64,000 nt of DNA from Gammaproteobacteria bacterium (GTDB lineage: Bacteria; Pseudomonadota; Gammaproteobacteria; HK1): contig JAJFJV010000011.1 in assembly GCA_021773635.1 (NCBI GenBank), forward strand, positions 29,335-93,334. The letters are read 5' to 3'. Both the position numbers and the translations under genes were made by a program. The number at the start of each line of letters is the position of its first letter. Within the stretch, counting starts at the first letter, position 1. The notes beneath the pieces are model-generated. The model worked only from the letters and a program-made list of their open reading frames with translations, was not told the DNA's origin and did no database searches. Shown piece by piece: positions 1 to 8,911 of the stretch.

Positions 1-629
1 GCGCCGCGGTAAAGGCGCGGGCAGACTGGGTGGTTACCTCCGGCATCGCACTGGATATCGTTGAGCACCTGACTGCTCAGGGCGAGTCCATCCTGTGGGC
101 ACCCGATCGTTATCTTGGTGGTTACATCGAGGAAATGACCGGTGCGGATATGCTGCTGTGGCAAGGCTCCTGTGTCGTCCATGAGGGCTTCAAGGCCAGC
201 GAGCTGGAGGAATTGCGTGCCGAGCACCCCGATGCCGCGGTACTGGTTCATCCGGAATCCCCCGCCGACGTGGTGGCTCAGGCGGATGTCGTCGGTTCAA
301 CCAGTGCCCTTATAAAGGCGGTGAAGGATCTGGACTCGGAGAAATTTATTGTGGCCACTGACCGCGGCATCTTCCATAAAATGCGCGAGGCCGCGCCAGG
401 AAAAATGCTCATGACAGCGCCGAACGCAGGTTTTGGGGCCACTTGTGAAAGCTGCGCCCATTGCCCCTGGATGGCGATGAACGGTTTACAAAATCTGGTG
501 CGGGTCCTGGAAACGGAGGAGAACGAGATTTTTATCGAGGAGCCAACCCGTAAGCGCGCGGTTCTTTCCCTGAACCGCATGCTCGATTTTGCACGTCAGC
601 GCGACCGTAAGGTACGCGGAAACGCCTGA
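1..629 (+). CDS. nadA: Quinolinate synthase NadA, C-terminal part (5' end outside window)
   Basis: NadA condenses iminoaspartate with dihydroxyacetone phosphate to give quinolinate, the first pyridine-ring step of de novo NAD synthesis. The reading frame is open from base 3 with no start in the window, so only about the last 208 residues are present. Visible family signatures are [14 protein letters not shown] at the truncated end, [13 protein letters not shown] and the [15 protein letters not shown] segment, whose cysteines include an iron-sulfur cluster ligand. The end (LNRMLDFA) matches the normal NadA terminus, so the gene is cut only by the window edge. nadC, the next pathway enzyme, lies at the far end of the window and is not in the same operon. 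Confidence 0.96.
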   Translation, partial: AAVKARADWVVTSGIALDIVEHLTAQGESILWAPDRYLGGYIEEMTGADMLLWQGSCVVHEGFKASELEELRAEHPDAAVLVHPESPADVVAQADVVGSTSALIKAVKDLDSEKFIVATDRGIFHKMREAAPGKMLMTAPNAGFGATCESCAHCPWMAMNGLQNLVRVLETEENEIFIEEPTRKRAVLSLNRMLDFARQRDRKVRGNA

Positions 630-633
630 AACC

Positions 634-1305
634 CTACTTGGTATTAACAGCGACCACGTTGACGGGCGGTATGGTAGACGCCCCCGAAGCGCGGTCACGC
701 AGCAACTCCATTAACCCTTCCATGCCACTGCGCTGAATGACCGCAGAGAATTCCTGACGCTGATTGAGCGCCATACTCACACCCTCGACCACAACGTCAA
801 CAATCTTGGGTTTACCGTCAAATAAACGGATTCGCCAGCTGGCCTGCAAGGCCGGCCCCTGCGGCTGCTCGAGACGCGTCTTTACCAGCATGTCCTGTTT
901 ACCGCGACTGGCAGCGCCATCCACATGAAATAGCTCCGGGCTGAAACCCGCCAGGCGCGCACCATAAGTACGTATAAGAAATTGTGAAAAAAGCTCGGTG
1001 TAACGGGCCCGTTCCCCGGGCTTAATTCGGCGCCAGTATTTCCCAAGAGAAATACGTGCAATAAATTCCAGCGCAAAGCCTTCCCGCAATAAGGCATGTA
1101 CAGCGGTCTCCCGCTGTTCAACACTGCCGCCTTTGCTTTGCAAGGTCGCACCCGCCTTTTGGGCGAGGTCAATAATAAATTGCTGTGCATCCGCCTCGCT
1201 GGGTGCCTCCATGGCCGAGGCGCTGGAAAACATTCCACCCCCTGCTATCAGAAAAAGGGCCAACAGGAATCTGGTCAAAGATCTTTGGTATCGATGAAAT
1301 ATCAC
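634..1305 (-). CDS. MlaC/Ttg2D-like periplasmic phospholipid-binding protein
   Basis: About 223 residues of the MlaC (Ttg2D) family, periplasmic carriers that move phospholipids between the outer-membrane Mla complex and the inner-membrane MlaFEDB transporter. The GTG start at 1305 is chosen because GGGAG lies 8 bases upstream and it yields a normal signal peptide (basic FHRYQRSLTRF, hydrophobic stretch, SASA-M cleavage region); a longer open frame exists upstream but has no family similarity. Family features include REGFALEFIARISLGKYWR, the ELFSQFLIRTYGARL segment and the DVVVEGVSMALNQR segment. No mlaFEDB genes are adjacent, so it is a solitary copy that may serve another MCE transporter. 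Convergent with nadA, four bases apart. Confidence 0.82.
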   Translation of the reverse strand: MIFHRYQRSLTRFLLALFLIAGGGMFSSASAMEAPSEADAQQFIIDLAQKAGATLQSKGGSVEQRETAVHALLREGFALEFIARISLGKYWRRIKPGERARYTELFSQFLIRTYGARLAGFSPELFHVDGAASRGKQDMLVKTRLEQPQGPALQASWRIRLFDGKPKIVDVVVEGVSMALNQRQEFSAVIQRSGMEGLMELLRDRASGASTIPPVNVVAVNTK

Positions 1306-1363
1306 GCACAACACTCCCAAAAGGACGCAAACAGACAAGTAGACCGGCTCATGAGTGAGGAGT

Positions 1364-1618
1364 TCAGGCGGCCTTCTTGGCAGGCCCAACAATTTCCGCA
1401 ACCCGTTCTTCGGCGACATTGACCCGGTAACAGAATACCGCGCGCCGCCGCCCCTGACCCTTGCTATCACGCAATTCGCAGGCTGCAAGGTCACGGGCTT
1501 CCTCGGTTTCATAGGGACCGAGATACTCGCCCTTTGCCGAACCGGCCATTGCGACCTTGAGGATAAAGTACAGATACTTCTCACTCAGAGGACGATTGCC
1601 TTGTTTAGAAACAGTCAT
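1364..1618 (-). CDS. Small hypothetical protein, 84 aa
   Basis: Not recognised. The ATG at 1618 is preferred over one 33 bases upstream because GAGGAG stands just before it. The 84-residue product is soluble and basic, with a central aromatic stretch (EKYLYFILKVAMAG), a GEYLGPYETEEARDLAACELRD segment reminiscent of small AP2-like or DNA-binding folds, and a positively charged QGRRRAVFCYRV strand; it ends in PAKKAA. It lies 58 bases upstream of the mlaC-like gene on the same strand and could share its transcript. Codon use resembles the neighbours. A function cannot be given. Confidence 0.55.
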   Translation of the reverse strand: MTVSKQGNRPLSEKYLYFILKVAMAGSAKGEYLGPYETEEARDLAACELRDSKGQGRRRAVFCYRVNVAEERVAEIVGPAKKAA

Positions 1619-2310
1619 GTTGCCAAGCTCCTCATTTGTTTCACATTTCATGCTCAGCTCACCGCCTAAGCATATTCCAAACTCCCGATCAAAAACTGTG
1701 ACCAGTCCATTATTCGGCCAAATCCATAGCGTCTGCTAATTGCATCGGCAAACCGTCACCAGTCTTTAGTCAGTGGAACAGGTTGCGGCACGGAAGTCGG
1801 AATAACATTCCCAGCCATTGAATCAGCGCCCCATCGGGGCGAAGCGGCCATTAGAATCCTAAGTATATGGATGCCGATAGCCGTCACTGCACCCTTGCAT
1901 AACGAACCAGAGAATGAAGCATAGCAAACTGTAATTTCTGATATTGACATGTGGAGTTGGCTTATCTTCGTCAGCTACACCACCAACATCTGGGTGCATT
2001 TTCTCGCGAATACCGGGCTTTTTTCTTGGCAAACAATAGCTTTCCATCTCCGGATCAGACGGACAAGGCCTCTGATTATTTCACGGCAAGGTAAAGGTAT
2101 TTGTCAGGATTTTTTACGTACTTCCACCCCCCTCCACATGCCAGTAACTCATTGACTTAAAGGGATATTCTGGAAAACCCAACAATCAGGGCCATTCCTG
2201 CCCCGAGGCATTCGATAGAAAAGCGTCGGAAATTTTTACACCCCCCCAAAAAGCCCCTCCCATCCCCGCATCACTCTATCTTCAAGGCCCTGTTTTACCT
2301 GAATTATTTT
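1619..2310. other. Gene-poor intergenic stretch
   Basis: About 690 bases with no convincing gene. The composition is visibly more AT-rich than the flanking genes, and the short open frames have no start signals or family similarity. A 6-bp hairpin with a 3-base loop (CGCCCC-ATC-GGGGCG, 1827-1841) is present but has no T-run on either side. The right part holds the upstream region of the PEP-CTERM gene, where activator sites for its sigma-54 promoter would be expected; I cannot identify them by eye. Confidence 0.6.
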
Positions 2311-2313
2311 TAG

Positions 2314-2331
2314 TTGGCTTAAATCTTGCTA
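2314..2331 (+). promoter_or_regulatory. Sigma-54 (RpoN) -24/-12 promoter of the PEP-CTERM gene
   Basis: The sequence TTGGCTTAAATCTTGCTA has the invariant GG (2316-2317) and GC (2328-2329) doublets exactly 12 bases apart, with the TTGC context of the -12 element, as in the TGGCAC-N5-TTGC consensus. Transcription would begin near 2341. That agrees with the SD-supported start codon at 2376 and makes the upstream ATG at 2340 unusable. PEP-CTERM genes are known to be controlled by the PrsK/PrsR system, in which PrsR is a sigma-54-dependent activator. Confidence 0.7.
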
Positions 2332-2375
2332 CGTTCCCGATGAAGAAAAAAATATCCAATCTGGAGGGATTCAGC

Positions 2376-3119
2376 ATGTCTTTTTTAGCGTCACGTGTGT
2401 CACAAGTTTCTGTCTTTTATCGGACCCTCGGTTGCCTCGTGCTGTGCCTGGCAGCCAGTTCAGCATCCGCCACCAAAATCTTCGATTTCAACGCCAGTAA
2501 TCTGGGTGTCATTGATAGCAGCACCAGCGACATCGCCTACGACTCGGTAGGCATGACTGTCGGCACCATCGGCGTCACCATTACCGCATTCAAATTGGAA
2601 AATAACGGTAGTGGCAGCATTACTGATCAGGTGCAAATACAGGGCGGGGGTACCGGAGTGTATGTCAGTAGCGGCAACAACCTCGGGGTATCAAGCATGC
2701 ACCCGAGCCTGTCGGGGGACAGCCACAGCCTGGATGGGGGCGACAGTGGGCTTACGACATCCTCAGATCCTGATGAAGGTCTACTGTTCTCTTTCACCCG
2801 AGCGATCGATCTCACCTACATTAATTTCGATAGCTTCTCTGGAAGCGATGACTTCAACTTGACCGTTGACGGGGTATCGGTACTGGTAGATTACAATTCG
2901 GGGGATTCCTCGCCACTGGTCACCAACGTGGCGGGGCAGTCGGATGAATTCTTCTTTAATGGCGTCCACGGCACCGAGTTTCTGTTCTGGGCGGATGGTG
3001 ACAGCGACAGCTTTCGGATAGACCGGATGTGGGTGGTACCCGAACCGGCAACACTGGCGCTCTTCAGCTTCGGCCTGGCGGGTATAGGGGCGATGCGACG
3101 CCGCAAACTGTTGACCTGA
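2376..3119 (+). CDS. PEP-CTERM sorting domain protein
   Basis: A 247-residue secreted protein of unknown function carrying a C-terminal sorting tag. The start at 2376 follows GGAGGG. An N-terminal signal peptide (hydrophobic LGCLVLCLAASSASA) is followed by a Ser/Gly/Asp-rich beta-type region with no recognised catalytic domain. It ends with the PEP-CTERM tripartite tag: VPEPATLAL, a hydrophobic helix (FSFGLAGIGAM) and a basic tail (RRRKLL). Such proteins are processed by exosortase (EpsH/XrtA) and exported in exopolysaccharide-making bacteria. No exosortase is in the window. The gene is a monocistron between its own sigma-54 promoter and a strong terminator; composition is acidic and Ser-rich, as in other PEP-CTERM surface proteins. 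Confidence 0.88.
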   Translation: MSFLASRVSQVSVFYRTLGCLVLCLAASSASATKIFDFNASNLGVIDSSTSDIAYDSVGMTVGTIGVTITAFKLENNGSGSITDQVQIQGGGTGVYVSSGNNLGVSSMHPSLSGDSHSLDGGDSGLTTSSDPDEGLLFSFTRAIDLTYINFDSFSGSDDFNLTVDGVSVLVDYNSGDSSPLVTNVAGQSDEFFFNGVHGTEFLFWADGDSDSFRIDRMWVVPEPATLALFSFGLAGIGAMRRRKLLT

Positions 3120-3145
3120 ACCAGGCTTCGACAAGGGGAAACGCT

Positions 3146-3177
3146 AAAAAAGGCGGCTCAAATGAGCCGCCTTTTTT
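3146..3177 (+). terminator. Rho-independent terminator after the PEP-CTERM gene
   Basis: A perfect 15-bp stem (AAAAAAGGCGGCTCA paired with TGAGCCGCCTTTTTT) around a 2-base loop, ending in a T-run. It lies 26 bases after the stop codon and separates the gene from glyA. The A-run on the left would let it work in both directions. Confidence 0.92.
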
Positions 3178-3357
3178 GTTAGCTCTCAGTCATCCAGGAG
3201 AACCGCAAGATACTTCCCCGCCCTTTCAACATAACTCCGGGCCAACTGCCAATCCCCTCCAAAATCTGCTAGCCTTCGCTCCTTTTCATAGCTCATTCCG
3301 GACCCCTTTTCCGAGCCCGGCAATCTGCGCTCACTTCACCATAAATCAGGGTTTCCA

Positions 3358-4617
3358 ATGTATTCCAAAGACATGCAAATCGCGGGTTATGACGACGAAC
3401 TGGCTGCCTCCCTGCGTGCCGAGGAAGTTCGCCAGGAAGAGCACATCGAGCTCATCGCCTCGGAAAATTACAGCAGCCCACGGGTGATGGAGGCTCAGGG
3501 TTCGGTACTCACCAACAAATATGCCGAGGGCTATCCGGGCAAACGCTATTACGGTGGCTGTGAGTTCGTGGATGTGGGTGAGACACTGGCCATCGAACGG
3601 GTCAAGCAACTCTTCGGGGCGGATTACGCCAATGTCCAGCCGCACTCGGGTTCGCAGGCAAACGCCGCGGCCTATCTGGCGCTAATTCAGCCGGGAGATA
3701 CCATCCTTGGTATGAGTCTGGCCCACGGTGGCCATCTGACCCATGGCGCGAAAGTCAATTTCTCCGGCAAGGTCTTCAATGCGGTGCAATACGGGGTGGA
3801 TGGCGAGACCGGGCTCATTGATTACGAACAGATGGAGACGTTGGCCCGGGAACATAAACCACGAATGATCATAGCCGGGTTTTCCGCCTACTCCCGCGTC
3901 GTGGACTGGCAGCGTTTCCGGGTTATTGCCGATGAAGTGGGTGCCTATCTGGTGGTGGACATGGCCCATGTGGCGGGACTCATCGCTGCGGGGGTCTACC
4001 CCAATCCGGTACCCATCGCCGATGTCACCACCTCCACCACCCATAAGACCCTGCGTGGCCCTCGTGGCGGCATCATCCTTGCCCGGGGCAATGAAGAGAT
4101 AGAGAAAAAGCTCAATTCCCTGGTATTTCCGGGCATGCAGGGTGGACCGCTGATGCACGTCATCGCTGCCAAGGCGGTGGCCTTCAAAGAGGCCATGGAA
4201 CCCGGGTTCGTCGACTACCAGAAGCAGACAGTAGCCAATGCCCGCGCCATGGCTAGCATCATCATGGCACGCGGCTACAAGATCGTCTCCGGTGGCACCG
4301 ACAACCACCTGCTACTGATTGACTTGATCGGCCGGGAATTTACCGGCAAGGATGCAGATGCCGCCCTGGGTGCCGCCAATATCACGGTGAACAAGAATGC
4401 GGTTCCCAATGATCCACGCTCACCGTTTATCACCAGTGGACTGCGCATCGGCACCCCGGCCATTACCACCCGGGGTTTCAAAGAGGCCGAAAGCGAGCAG
4501 TTGGCGGGTTGGATATGCGACATCCTCGACGATATTGATAACCCCGCTATCAATGCGCGGGTAAAAGGGGATGTGCTGGAGCTATGCAAGGCCTTTCCCG
4601 TCTACCAGGGAAACTAG
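3358..4617 (+). CDS. glyA: Serine hydroxymethyltransferase
   Basis: PLP enzyme interconverting serine plus tetrahydrofolate with glycine plus 5,10-methylene-THF, the main source of one-carbon units. At 419 residues it has normal length. Visible motifs are [13 protein letters not shown] near the N-terminus, the YYGGCEFVD loop, and [15 protein letters not shown], in which the Lys after TTH forms the Schiff base with PLP. Translation may begin at the ATG at 3358 or at the fifth codon after it; homologues allow both. It is the first gene of the glyA-nrdR-rib-nusB block, an arrangement common in Gammaproteobacteria, and is separated from nrdR by 41 bases. Confidence 0.98.
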   Translation: MYSKDMQIAGYDDELAASLRAEEVRQEEHIELIASENYSSPRVMEAQGSVLTNKYAEGYPGKRYYGGCEFVDVGETLAIERVKQLFGADYANVQPHSGSQANAAAYLALIQPGDTILGMSLAHGGHLTHGAKVNFSGKVFNAVQYGVDGETGLIDYEQMETLAREHKPRMIIAGFSAYSRVVDWQRFRVIADEVGAYLVVDMAHVAGLIAAGVYPNPVPIADVTTSTTHKTLRGPRGGIILARGNEEIEKKLNSLVFPGMQGGPLMHVIAAKAVAFKEAMEPGFVDYQKQTVANARAMASIIMARGYKIVSGGTDNHLLLIDLIGREFTGKDADAALGAANITVNKNAVPNDPRSPFITSGLRIGTPAITTRGFKEAESEQLAGWICDILDDIDNPAINARVKGDVLELCKAFPVYQGN

Positions 4618-4658
4618 GAGTCTGTCGGGTTCAGGACTGCTCGGCCACCCGTCTTCCC

Positions 4659-5132
4659 ATGCGCTGCCCCTACTGCAATTCCTCGGATACACGAGTCATC
4701 GATTCGCGCCTCGCAGGCGCCGGCGACCAGGTTCGAAGACGGCGGGAATGCACCCATTGTGAAGAACGCTTTACCACCTACGAGGTGGCGGAGCTGTCCC
4801 TGCCCTGGGTGGTGAAGCGTGATGGCAGCCGGGTTCCATTTAACGAGGACCGGCTACGCTCCGGCATGATGCGCGCACTGGAAAAGCGTCCGGTTCCCAG
4901 CGATCAGGTGGAGGGCGCTGTGAGCCGCATCAAGCGGGCACTCATCGCCAGCGGTGACCGCGAGGTGCCCTCCCGGGAGATTGGCGAGCAGGTCATGGAG
5001 GAGTTACGCGCTCTGGATCAGGTGGCCTATGTTCGCTTCGCCTCGGTCTATCGCAGCTTTCAGGACGTCAATGCCTTCCGTGAGGAAATAGAACGCCTGG
5101 AAAGCGACGCCGACCCACGTAACAAGAAATGA
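4659..5132 (+). CDS. nrdR: Transcriptional repressor NrdR
   Basis: Zinc-finger and ATP-cone repressor of ribonucleotide reductase genes, about 157 residues. The start at 4659 gives the canonical N-terminus MRCPYC; the upstream in-frame extension is non-homologous. The zinc ribbon cysteines are CPYC and, after the basic RRRRE stretch, CTHC. The ATP-cone follows, beginning near [17 protein letters not shown], and senses ATP/dATP. The end overlaps the ribD start by 4 bases, indicating translational coupling. glyA-nrdR-ribD is a widespread conserved order. Confidence 0.97.
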   Translation: MRCPYCNSSDTRVIDSRLAGAGDQVRRRRECTHCEERFTTYEVAELSLPWVVKRDGSRVPFNEDRLRSGMMRALEKRPVPSDQVEGAVSRIKRALIASGDREVPSREIGEQVMEELRALDQVAYVRFASVYRSFQDVNAFREEIERLESDADPRNKK

Positions 5133-6244
5133 GCCATCTCCCCACTGCCGACGATCATCGGCATATGGCGCACGCTATCCAGTTGGCGCGCCGGCCACGC
5201 TTTAACCCCAGCCCCAATCCCCGAACTGGCTGTGTCATCGTTCGTGATGGCCGCGTAGTCGGCGAAGGCTGGCACCGGCAGGCGGGCGGGGATCACGCCG
5301 AGGTAATGGCACTGAAGGCTGCGGGAGAACAAGCCCGGGGCGCAACCGCCTACATTACCCTGGAACCCTGTTGTCATCAGGGCCGCACTCCGCCCTGCAC
5401 CCATGCCCTGCTGCAGGCGGGCATCAGTCAAGTGGTTGCTGCGAGCCTGGACCCCAATCCACTGGTGGCCGGGCAGGGTTTTAGCAGATTGAAAACAGCC
5501 GGTGTCACGGTACTTACGGGAATACTTGAGGCGGAAGCGGAGAAGCTGAATCCCGGATTCCTGTCGCGCATGCGCCGGCAGCGCCCCTTCGTACGCTGCA
5601 AACTCGGCATGAGTCTGGACGGACGCACCGCCATGGCTTCCGGTGAGAGTCAATGGATCACCAGTGCCGCTGCCCGGGAGGATGTACAACGATTACGCGC
5701 CGGCAGCGATGCGATTCTCACTGGAGTGGGTACCATAGCGAGCGACGATCCCCGCTATACGCTCAGACTGCCCGACACCGACGAAGCGACAAGCCGGCCC
5801 CCTCTTCTGCTCGTCGTCGATCCCACACTACGCAGCCCTGGCGAGGCCCGCATATTCCGCCGACAGGGAACGGTATTGCTGGTCCATAGCCCCGATGCAC
5901 CGGCAACACGCCGGGAGATCCTGCAGCAGCACGCTGAACTACTGGAACTACCGTTAGCGAAAAATGGAATTGACCTCAAACGGCTCATGTCGTGGCTCGG
6001 CGAACAGGAAATCAATGAATTATTGCTGGAGGCAGGAGCGTCACTTGGTGGTAGCATGCTCGCCGCGGGACTGGTGGATGAGCTGGTGCTCTATGTCGCC
6101 CCCAAGCTCATGGGAGACGGCGCCCGCGGCCTGTTCCAGCTCCCCGGGCTGACACAGCTCGATCAGGCACTGGAGCTGGATATCCAGGATGTACGATCCA
6201 TCGGCAAGGATCTACGCATCACCGCCCGGCCGATTCTTTCATAG
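5129..6244 (+). CDS. ribD: Bifunctional pyrimidine deaminase/reductase RibD
   Basis: Performs the second and third steps of riboflavin synthesis: deamination of the GTP-cyclohydrolase product, then NADPH reduction of the ribosyl side chain. The 371 residues hold an N-terminal CDA-like deaminase domain with zinc-binding HAEV and [11 protein letters not shown] motifs, and a C-terminal DHFR-like reductase domain from about residue 150 ([30 protein letters not shown]). It overlaps nrdR by 4 bases and precedes ribE by 9. No FMN riboswitch is seen upstream of this block. Confidence 0.97.
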   Translation: MSHLPTADDHRHMAHAIQLARRPRFNPSPNPRTGCVIVRDGRVVGEGWHRQAGGDHAEVMALKAAGEQARGATAYITLEPCCHQGRTPPCTHALLQAGISQVVAASLDPNPLVAGQGFSRLKTAGVTVLTGILEAEAEKLNPGFLSRMRRQRPFVRCKLGMSLDGRTAMASGESQWITSAAAREDVQRLRAGSDAILTGVGTIASDDPRYTLRLPDTDEATSRPPLLLVVDPTLRSPGEARIFRRQGTVLLVHSPDAPATRREILQQHAELLELPLAKNGIDLKRLMSWLGEQEINELLLEAGASLGGSMLAAGLVDELVLYVAPKLMGDGARGLFQLPGLTQLDQALELDIQDVRSIGKDLRITARPILS

Positions 6245-6253
6245 GCAACAGAT

Positions 6254-6850
6254 ATGTTTACCGGAATCATCAAAACCCTGGGCCATATACGCGCCCTCGA
6301 ACCCTGCGGCGCGGAAACCGGCATGACCATTGAGCGCGGCTCCCTCAGCGCGGATGAATGCCTGCTTGGTGCCAGCATCGCGGTCAATGGAGTCTGCCTG
6401 ACGGTAGCCAAATGCCTGGGCGACAGTTTTCGTGTACACGCCTCGGAAGAAACCCTGCAATGCACCGCACTGGGCGAGCTTAAAGTGGATGATGCGGTCA
6501 ACCTGGAACCGGCACTCACCCTCAGCGAGCCTCTCGGTGGGCACCTGGTCAGTGGGCATGTTGATGGTGTCGGCCACATCCGGAAGCGCCGAGAACAGGG
6601 CGAGTCTCTGTTTCTCGCCATTGAGGCACCGCCAGAACTCGCTCGCTATATTGCCGCCAAGGGCTCCATCTGCGTGGATGGCATCAGTCTCACCGTGAAC
6701 AAGGTAAGCGGTTCCCGCTTCGAATTGACCCTCATCCCTCATACCCAGGCAGTCACTACTATTGGTACGCGCCAGATTGGCGACCGGGTGAATCTGGAAG
6801 TGGATATAATTGCACGTTATCTGGAGCGCCTGTTGGCAGAGAAAGCATGA
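6254..6850 (+). CDS. ribE: Riboflavin synthase alpha subunit
   Basis: Dismutates two 6,7-dimethyl-8-ribityllumazines to riboflavin. The 198 residues show the typical internal duplication of two lumazine-binding barrels: MFTGIIKTLG opening the first, and GHVDGVG leading into the second. Each repeat carries the ASIAVNGVCLTV or GSICVDGISLTV motif. Length is normal for the family (about 200-215). The stop overlaps the ribB start by 4 bases, so translation is coupled. Confidence 0.97.
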   Translation: MFTGIIKTLGHIRALEPCGAETGMTIERGSLSADECLLGASIAVNGVCLTVAKCLGDSFRVHASEETLQCTALGELKVDDAVNLEPALTLSEPLGGHLVSGHVDGVGHIRKRREQGESLFLAIEAPPELARYIAAKGSICVDGISLTVNKVSGSRFELTLIPHTQAVTTIGTRQIGDRVNLEVDIIARYLERLLAEKA

Positions 6851-7980
6851 CCTTTAATCCCACACCCGAAATTATCGAGGACATTCGTCAGGGACGGATG
6901 GTCATACTCGTGGACGACGAGGGGCGCGAAAATGAGGGCGATCTCATCATCGCCGCCTCGCTCATCCGCCCGGAGGACATCAACTTCATGGCCCGTTATG
7001 GCCGTGGCCTCATCTGTCTGACCCTCAATGCAGAACGCTGCCAACAGCTGCACTTGCCACTCATGGTAGGCGACAATCGAGAGGCCAATGGTACCCAATT
7101 TACAGTTTCCATCGATGCCGCCCAGGGCGTCACTACCGGTATTTCTGCGGCCGATCGCGCGGCCACGATTCAGGCGACGATGGCCGCCGACGCAAAACCC
7201 CAGGATTTGGCACAACCCGGGCATATCTTTCCGCTAATCGCCGAGCCTGGCGGCGTACTCACCCGGGCCGGACACACCGAGGCCGGGGTCGATTTGACTC
7301 GCCTTGCCGGACTCGAGGCCGGGGCGGTCATCGTCGAGATCCTGAACGAGGATGGCAGCATGGCCCGGCGTCCCGATTTGGAGCGATTCGCCGCCGAGCA
7401 TGATCTCAAGATCGGCACCATTGCCGATCTCATCGAATACCGCCTGCGCAACGAGAAAACCGTACGCCGGGTAGGCGAATTTGCCCTCCCCACCGCCCAT
7501 GGCGACTTTCGGGGAGTGGCCTATGAGGACACTGTGGACGGTCATATACACCTCGCCATGGTCAAGGGCGAAATCGATCCCGCTGAACCAACGCTTATTC
7601 GGGTCCATGTCCAGGACTCCCTGAGCGACCTGTCGGGCAGTTACCGGGCAGACTGTGGCTGGCCGCTCGACTGCGCCATCAAACGGGTGGCCGATGAAGG
7701 TAAAGGGGTAGTGGTCATCATCCGCCGGGATGAATCCAGCGAGGAGTTAATCCATCGTATTGATCAATTTGAGAGCCACGACCAGGACGCCCAAAACCCG
7801 CCATCCCATAGCTACGACAATGTACGCACCTTTGGTGTCGGCTCACAGATTCTGCTCGACCTCGGAGCACGCAGAATGCGTATTCTTAGTACCCCAAAAA
7901 ATCTCGCCGGGATTTCCGGCTTTGGGCTGGAAGTCGTTGAATACGTCAGCCAGAATTCGCAACAGGAGCCAGACAGCTAA
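6847..7980 (+). CDS. ribB: 3,4-dihydroxy-2-butanone-4-phosphate synthase with degenerate GTP cyclohydrolase II-like domain (RibBX type)
   Basis: The N-terminal ~200 residues are a complete RibB, which makes the four-carbon unit for lumazine from ribulose 5-phosphate: DDEGRENEGDL at the active site, TQFTVSIDA, and HTEAGVDL. The C-terminal ~170 residues align with RibA/GTP cyclohydrolase II but have lost the zinc-binding cysteines: the usual RVHSECLTGD...CDC region reads RVHVQDSLSDLSGSYRADCG. The domain therefore should not bind catalytic zinc, and GTP cyclohydrolase II must be encoded elsewhere. This fusion with a non-catalytic RibA-like half (RibBX) is known from Pseudomonas and relatives. 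It abuts ribH directly (stop 7980, ATG 7981). Confidence 0.93.
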   Translation: MTFNPTPEIIEDIRQGRMVILVDDEGRENEGDLIIAASLIRPEDINFMARYGRGLICLTLNAERCQQLHLPLMVGDNREANGTQFTVSIDAAQGVTTGISAADRAATIQATMAADAKPQDLAQPGHIFPLIAEPGGVLTRAGHTEAGVDLTRLAGLEAGAVIVEILNEDGSMARRPDLERFAAEHDLKIGTIADLIEYRLRNEKTVRRVGEFALPTAHGDFRGVAYEDTVDGHIHLAMVKGEIDPAEPTLIRVHVQDSLSDLSGSYRADCGWPLDCAIKRVADEGKGVVVIIRRDESSEELIHRIDQFESHDQDAQNPPSHSYDNVRTFGVGSQILLDLGARRMRILSTPKNLAGISGFGLEVVEYVSQNSQQEPDS

Positions 7981-8472
7981 ATGGCCATTTTCGACCTCGA
8001 CACCCAGGAATATAAGGTTAATGGTGCCCGTGTAGGTATCGTTTCCGCACGCTTTAACCACGAAATTGTGGAAAAACTGGTCGCCGCCGCCATGGAAACC
8101 CTCGGCGACAACGGCATTGAGGAAAAGGCCATCCAGATCATTCGTGTACCCGGGGCCTTTGAACTGCCCCTGGCCACCCAGACGCTGGCCCGTAAGGGTG
8201 AATTTGAGGCAGTACTCGCCTTTGGCGCCATCATTCGCGGTGGCACTCCCCACTTTGAATACGTCGCCGGCGAATGCACCCGCGGCCTTGGGCAAGTGGC
8301 ACTCGATGAGCAGCTCCCGGTACTGTTTGGCGTGCTGACCACCGACGATCAGGCACAAGCCCTGGCCCGCTGTGGTGGCAGTGACGGCAACAAGGGGCAC
8401 GAGGTCGCGGTCGCGGCCCTGGAGATGATCACCCTGATGCGCCAGCTTGGTGAAGAGCGCCGAAATGGCTAA
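7981..8472 (+). CDS. ribH: 6,7-dimethyl-8-ribityllumazine synthase
   Basis: Condenses the pyrimidinedione from RibD with the butanone phosphate from RibB. The 163-residue protein shows ARVGIVSARFNHEI, the PGAFELPL substrate-binding segment, the GAIIRGGTPHFEYV motif with the catalytic His, and GVLTTDDQAQA. The family assembles into pentamers or icosahedral shells. Its last 8 bases overlap the nusB start at 8465, consistent with the common rib-nusB linkage. Confidence 0.97.
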   Translation: MAIFDLDTQEYKVNGARVGIVSARFNHEIVEKLVAAAMETLGDNGIEEKAIQIIRVPGAFELPLATQTLARKGEFEAVLAFGAIIRGGTPHFEYVAGECTRGLGQVALDEQLPVLFGVLTTDDQAQALARCGGSDGNKGHEVAVAALEMITLMRQLGEERRNG

Positions 8473-8911
8473 TTCTCCCCGTGTAACCGCTGGCGGCCGG
8501 CGGCGTGCCCGACGCGCGGCCATGCAGGCCCTGTACCAGTGGCAGAGCACGGCCCAAGGTACCCTGACCATTGAGTCACAGTTCCTGGAAGATGATGGCC
8601 TGAAAAAAGCCGATATCCCCTATTTTCAGGACATTTTCACCAATCTTCCGGAAAAACTCGGAGAGCTGGACCCCTTGCTGGAGGCCTGTCTCGACCGCTC
8701 GGTCGCACAACTCAATCCGGTGGAACGGGCCATCTTGCGCGTTGCCAGCTATGAATTGCGTTTTCGTCGGGATGTGCCCTGGCGCGTCGTTATCAACGAG
8801 GCGGTCGAGCTGGCCAAGGATTTTGGTGCCGCCGGCGCGCATAAATACGTCAACGGCGTGCTCGATAAACTGCACCACGATCTGGAACAAAACACCGATA
8901 AAAGTGACTAG
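8465..8911 (+). CDS. nusB: Transcription antitermination factor NusB
   Basis: All-helical RNA-binding protein that binds rRNA boxA with NusE (S10) for rRNA antitermination. The start at 8465 (MANSPRVTAGGRRRARRAAMQALYQ) overlaps ribH and gives the normal Arg-rich N-terminus; length is 148 residues. The family's VERAILRVASYEL and RVVINEAVELAKDFGAAGAHKYVNGVLD segments are intact. Its 3' end overlaps the candidate GTG start of the following thiL-type gene. Confidence 0.96.
   Translation: MANSPRVTAGGRRRARRAAMQALYQWQSTAQGTLTIESQFLEDDGLKKADIPYFQDIFTNLPEKLGELDPLLEACLDRSVAQLNPVERAILRVASYELRFRRDVPWRVVINEAVELAKDFGAAGAHKYVNGVLDKLHHDLEQNTDKSD

Noticed and set aside
1827..1841. Hairpin CGCCCC-ATC-GGGGCG as a terminator
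   Set aside because: No T-run on either strand and no gene ending beside it.
8742..8903. Longer start for ThiL-A inside nusB (ATG 8742)
   Set aside because: The added residues are nusB sequence in another frame and do not resemble a ThiL N-terminus; they do not restore the GIGDD motif.
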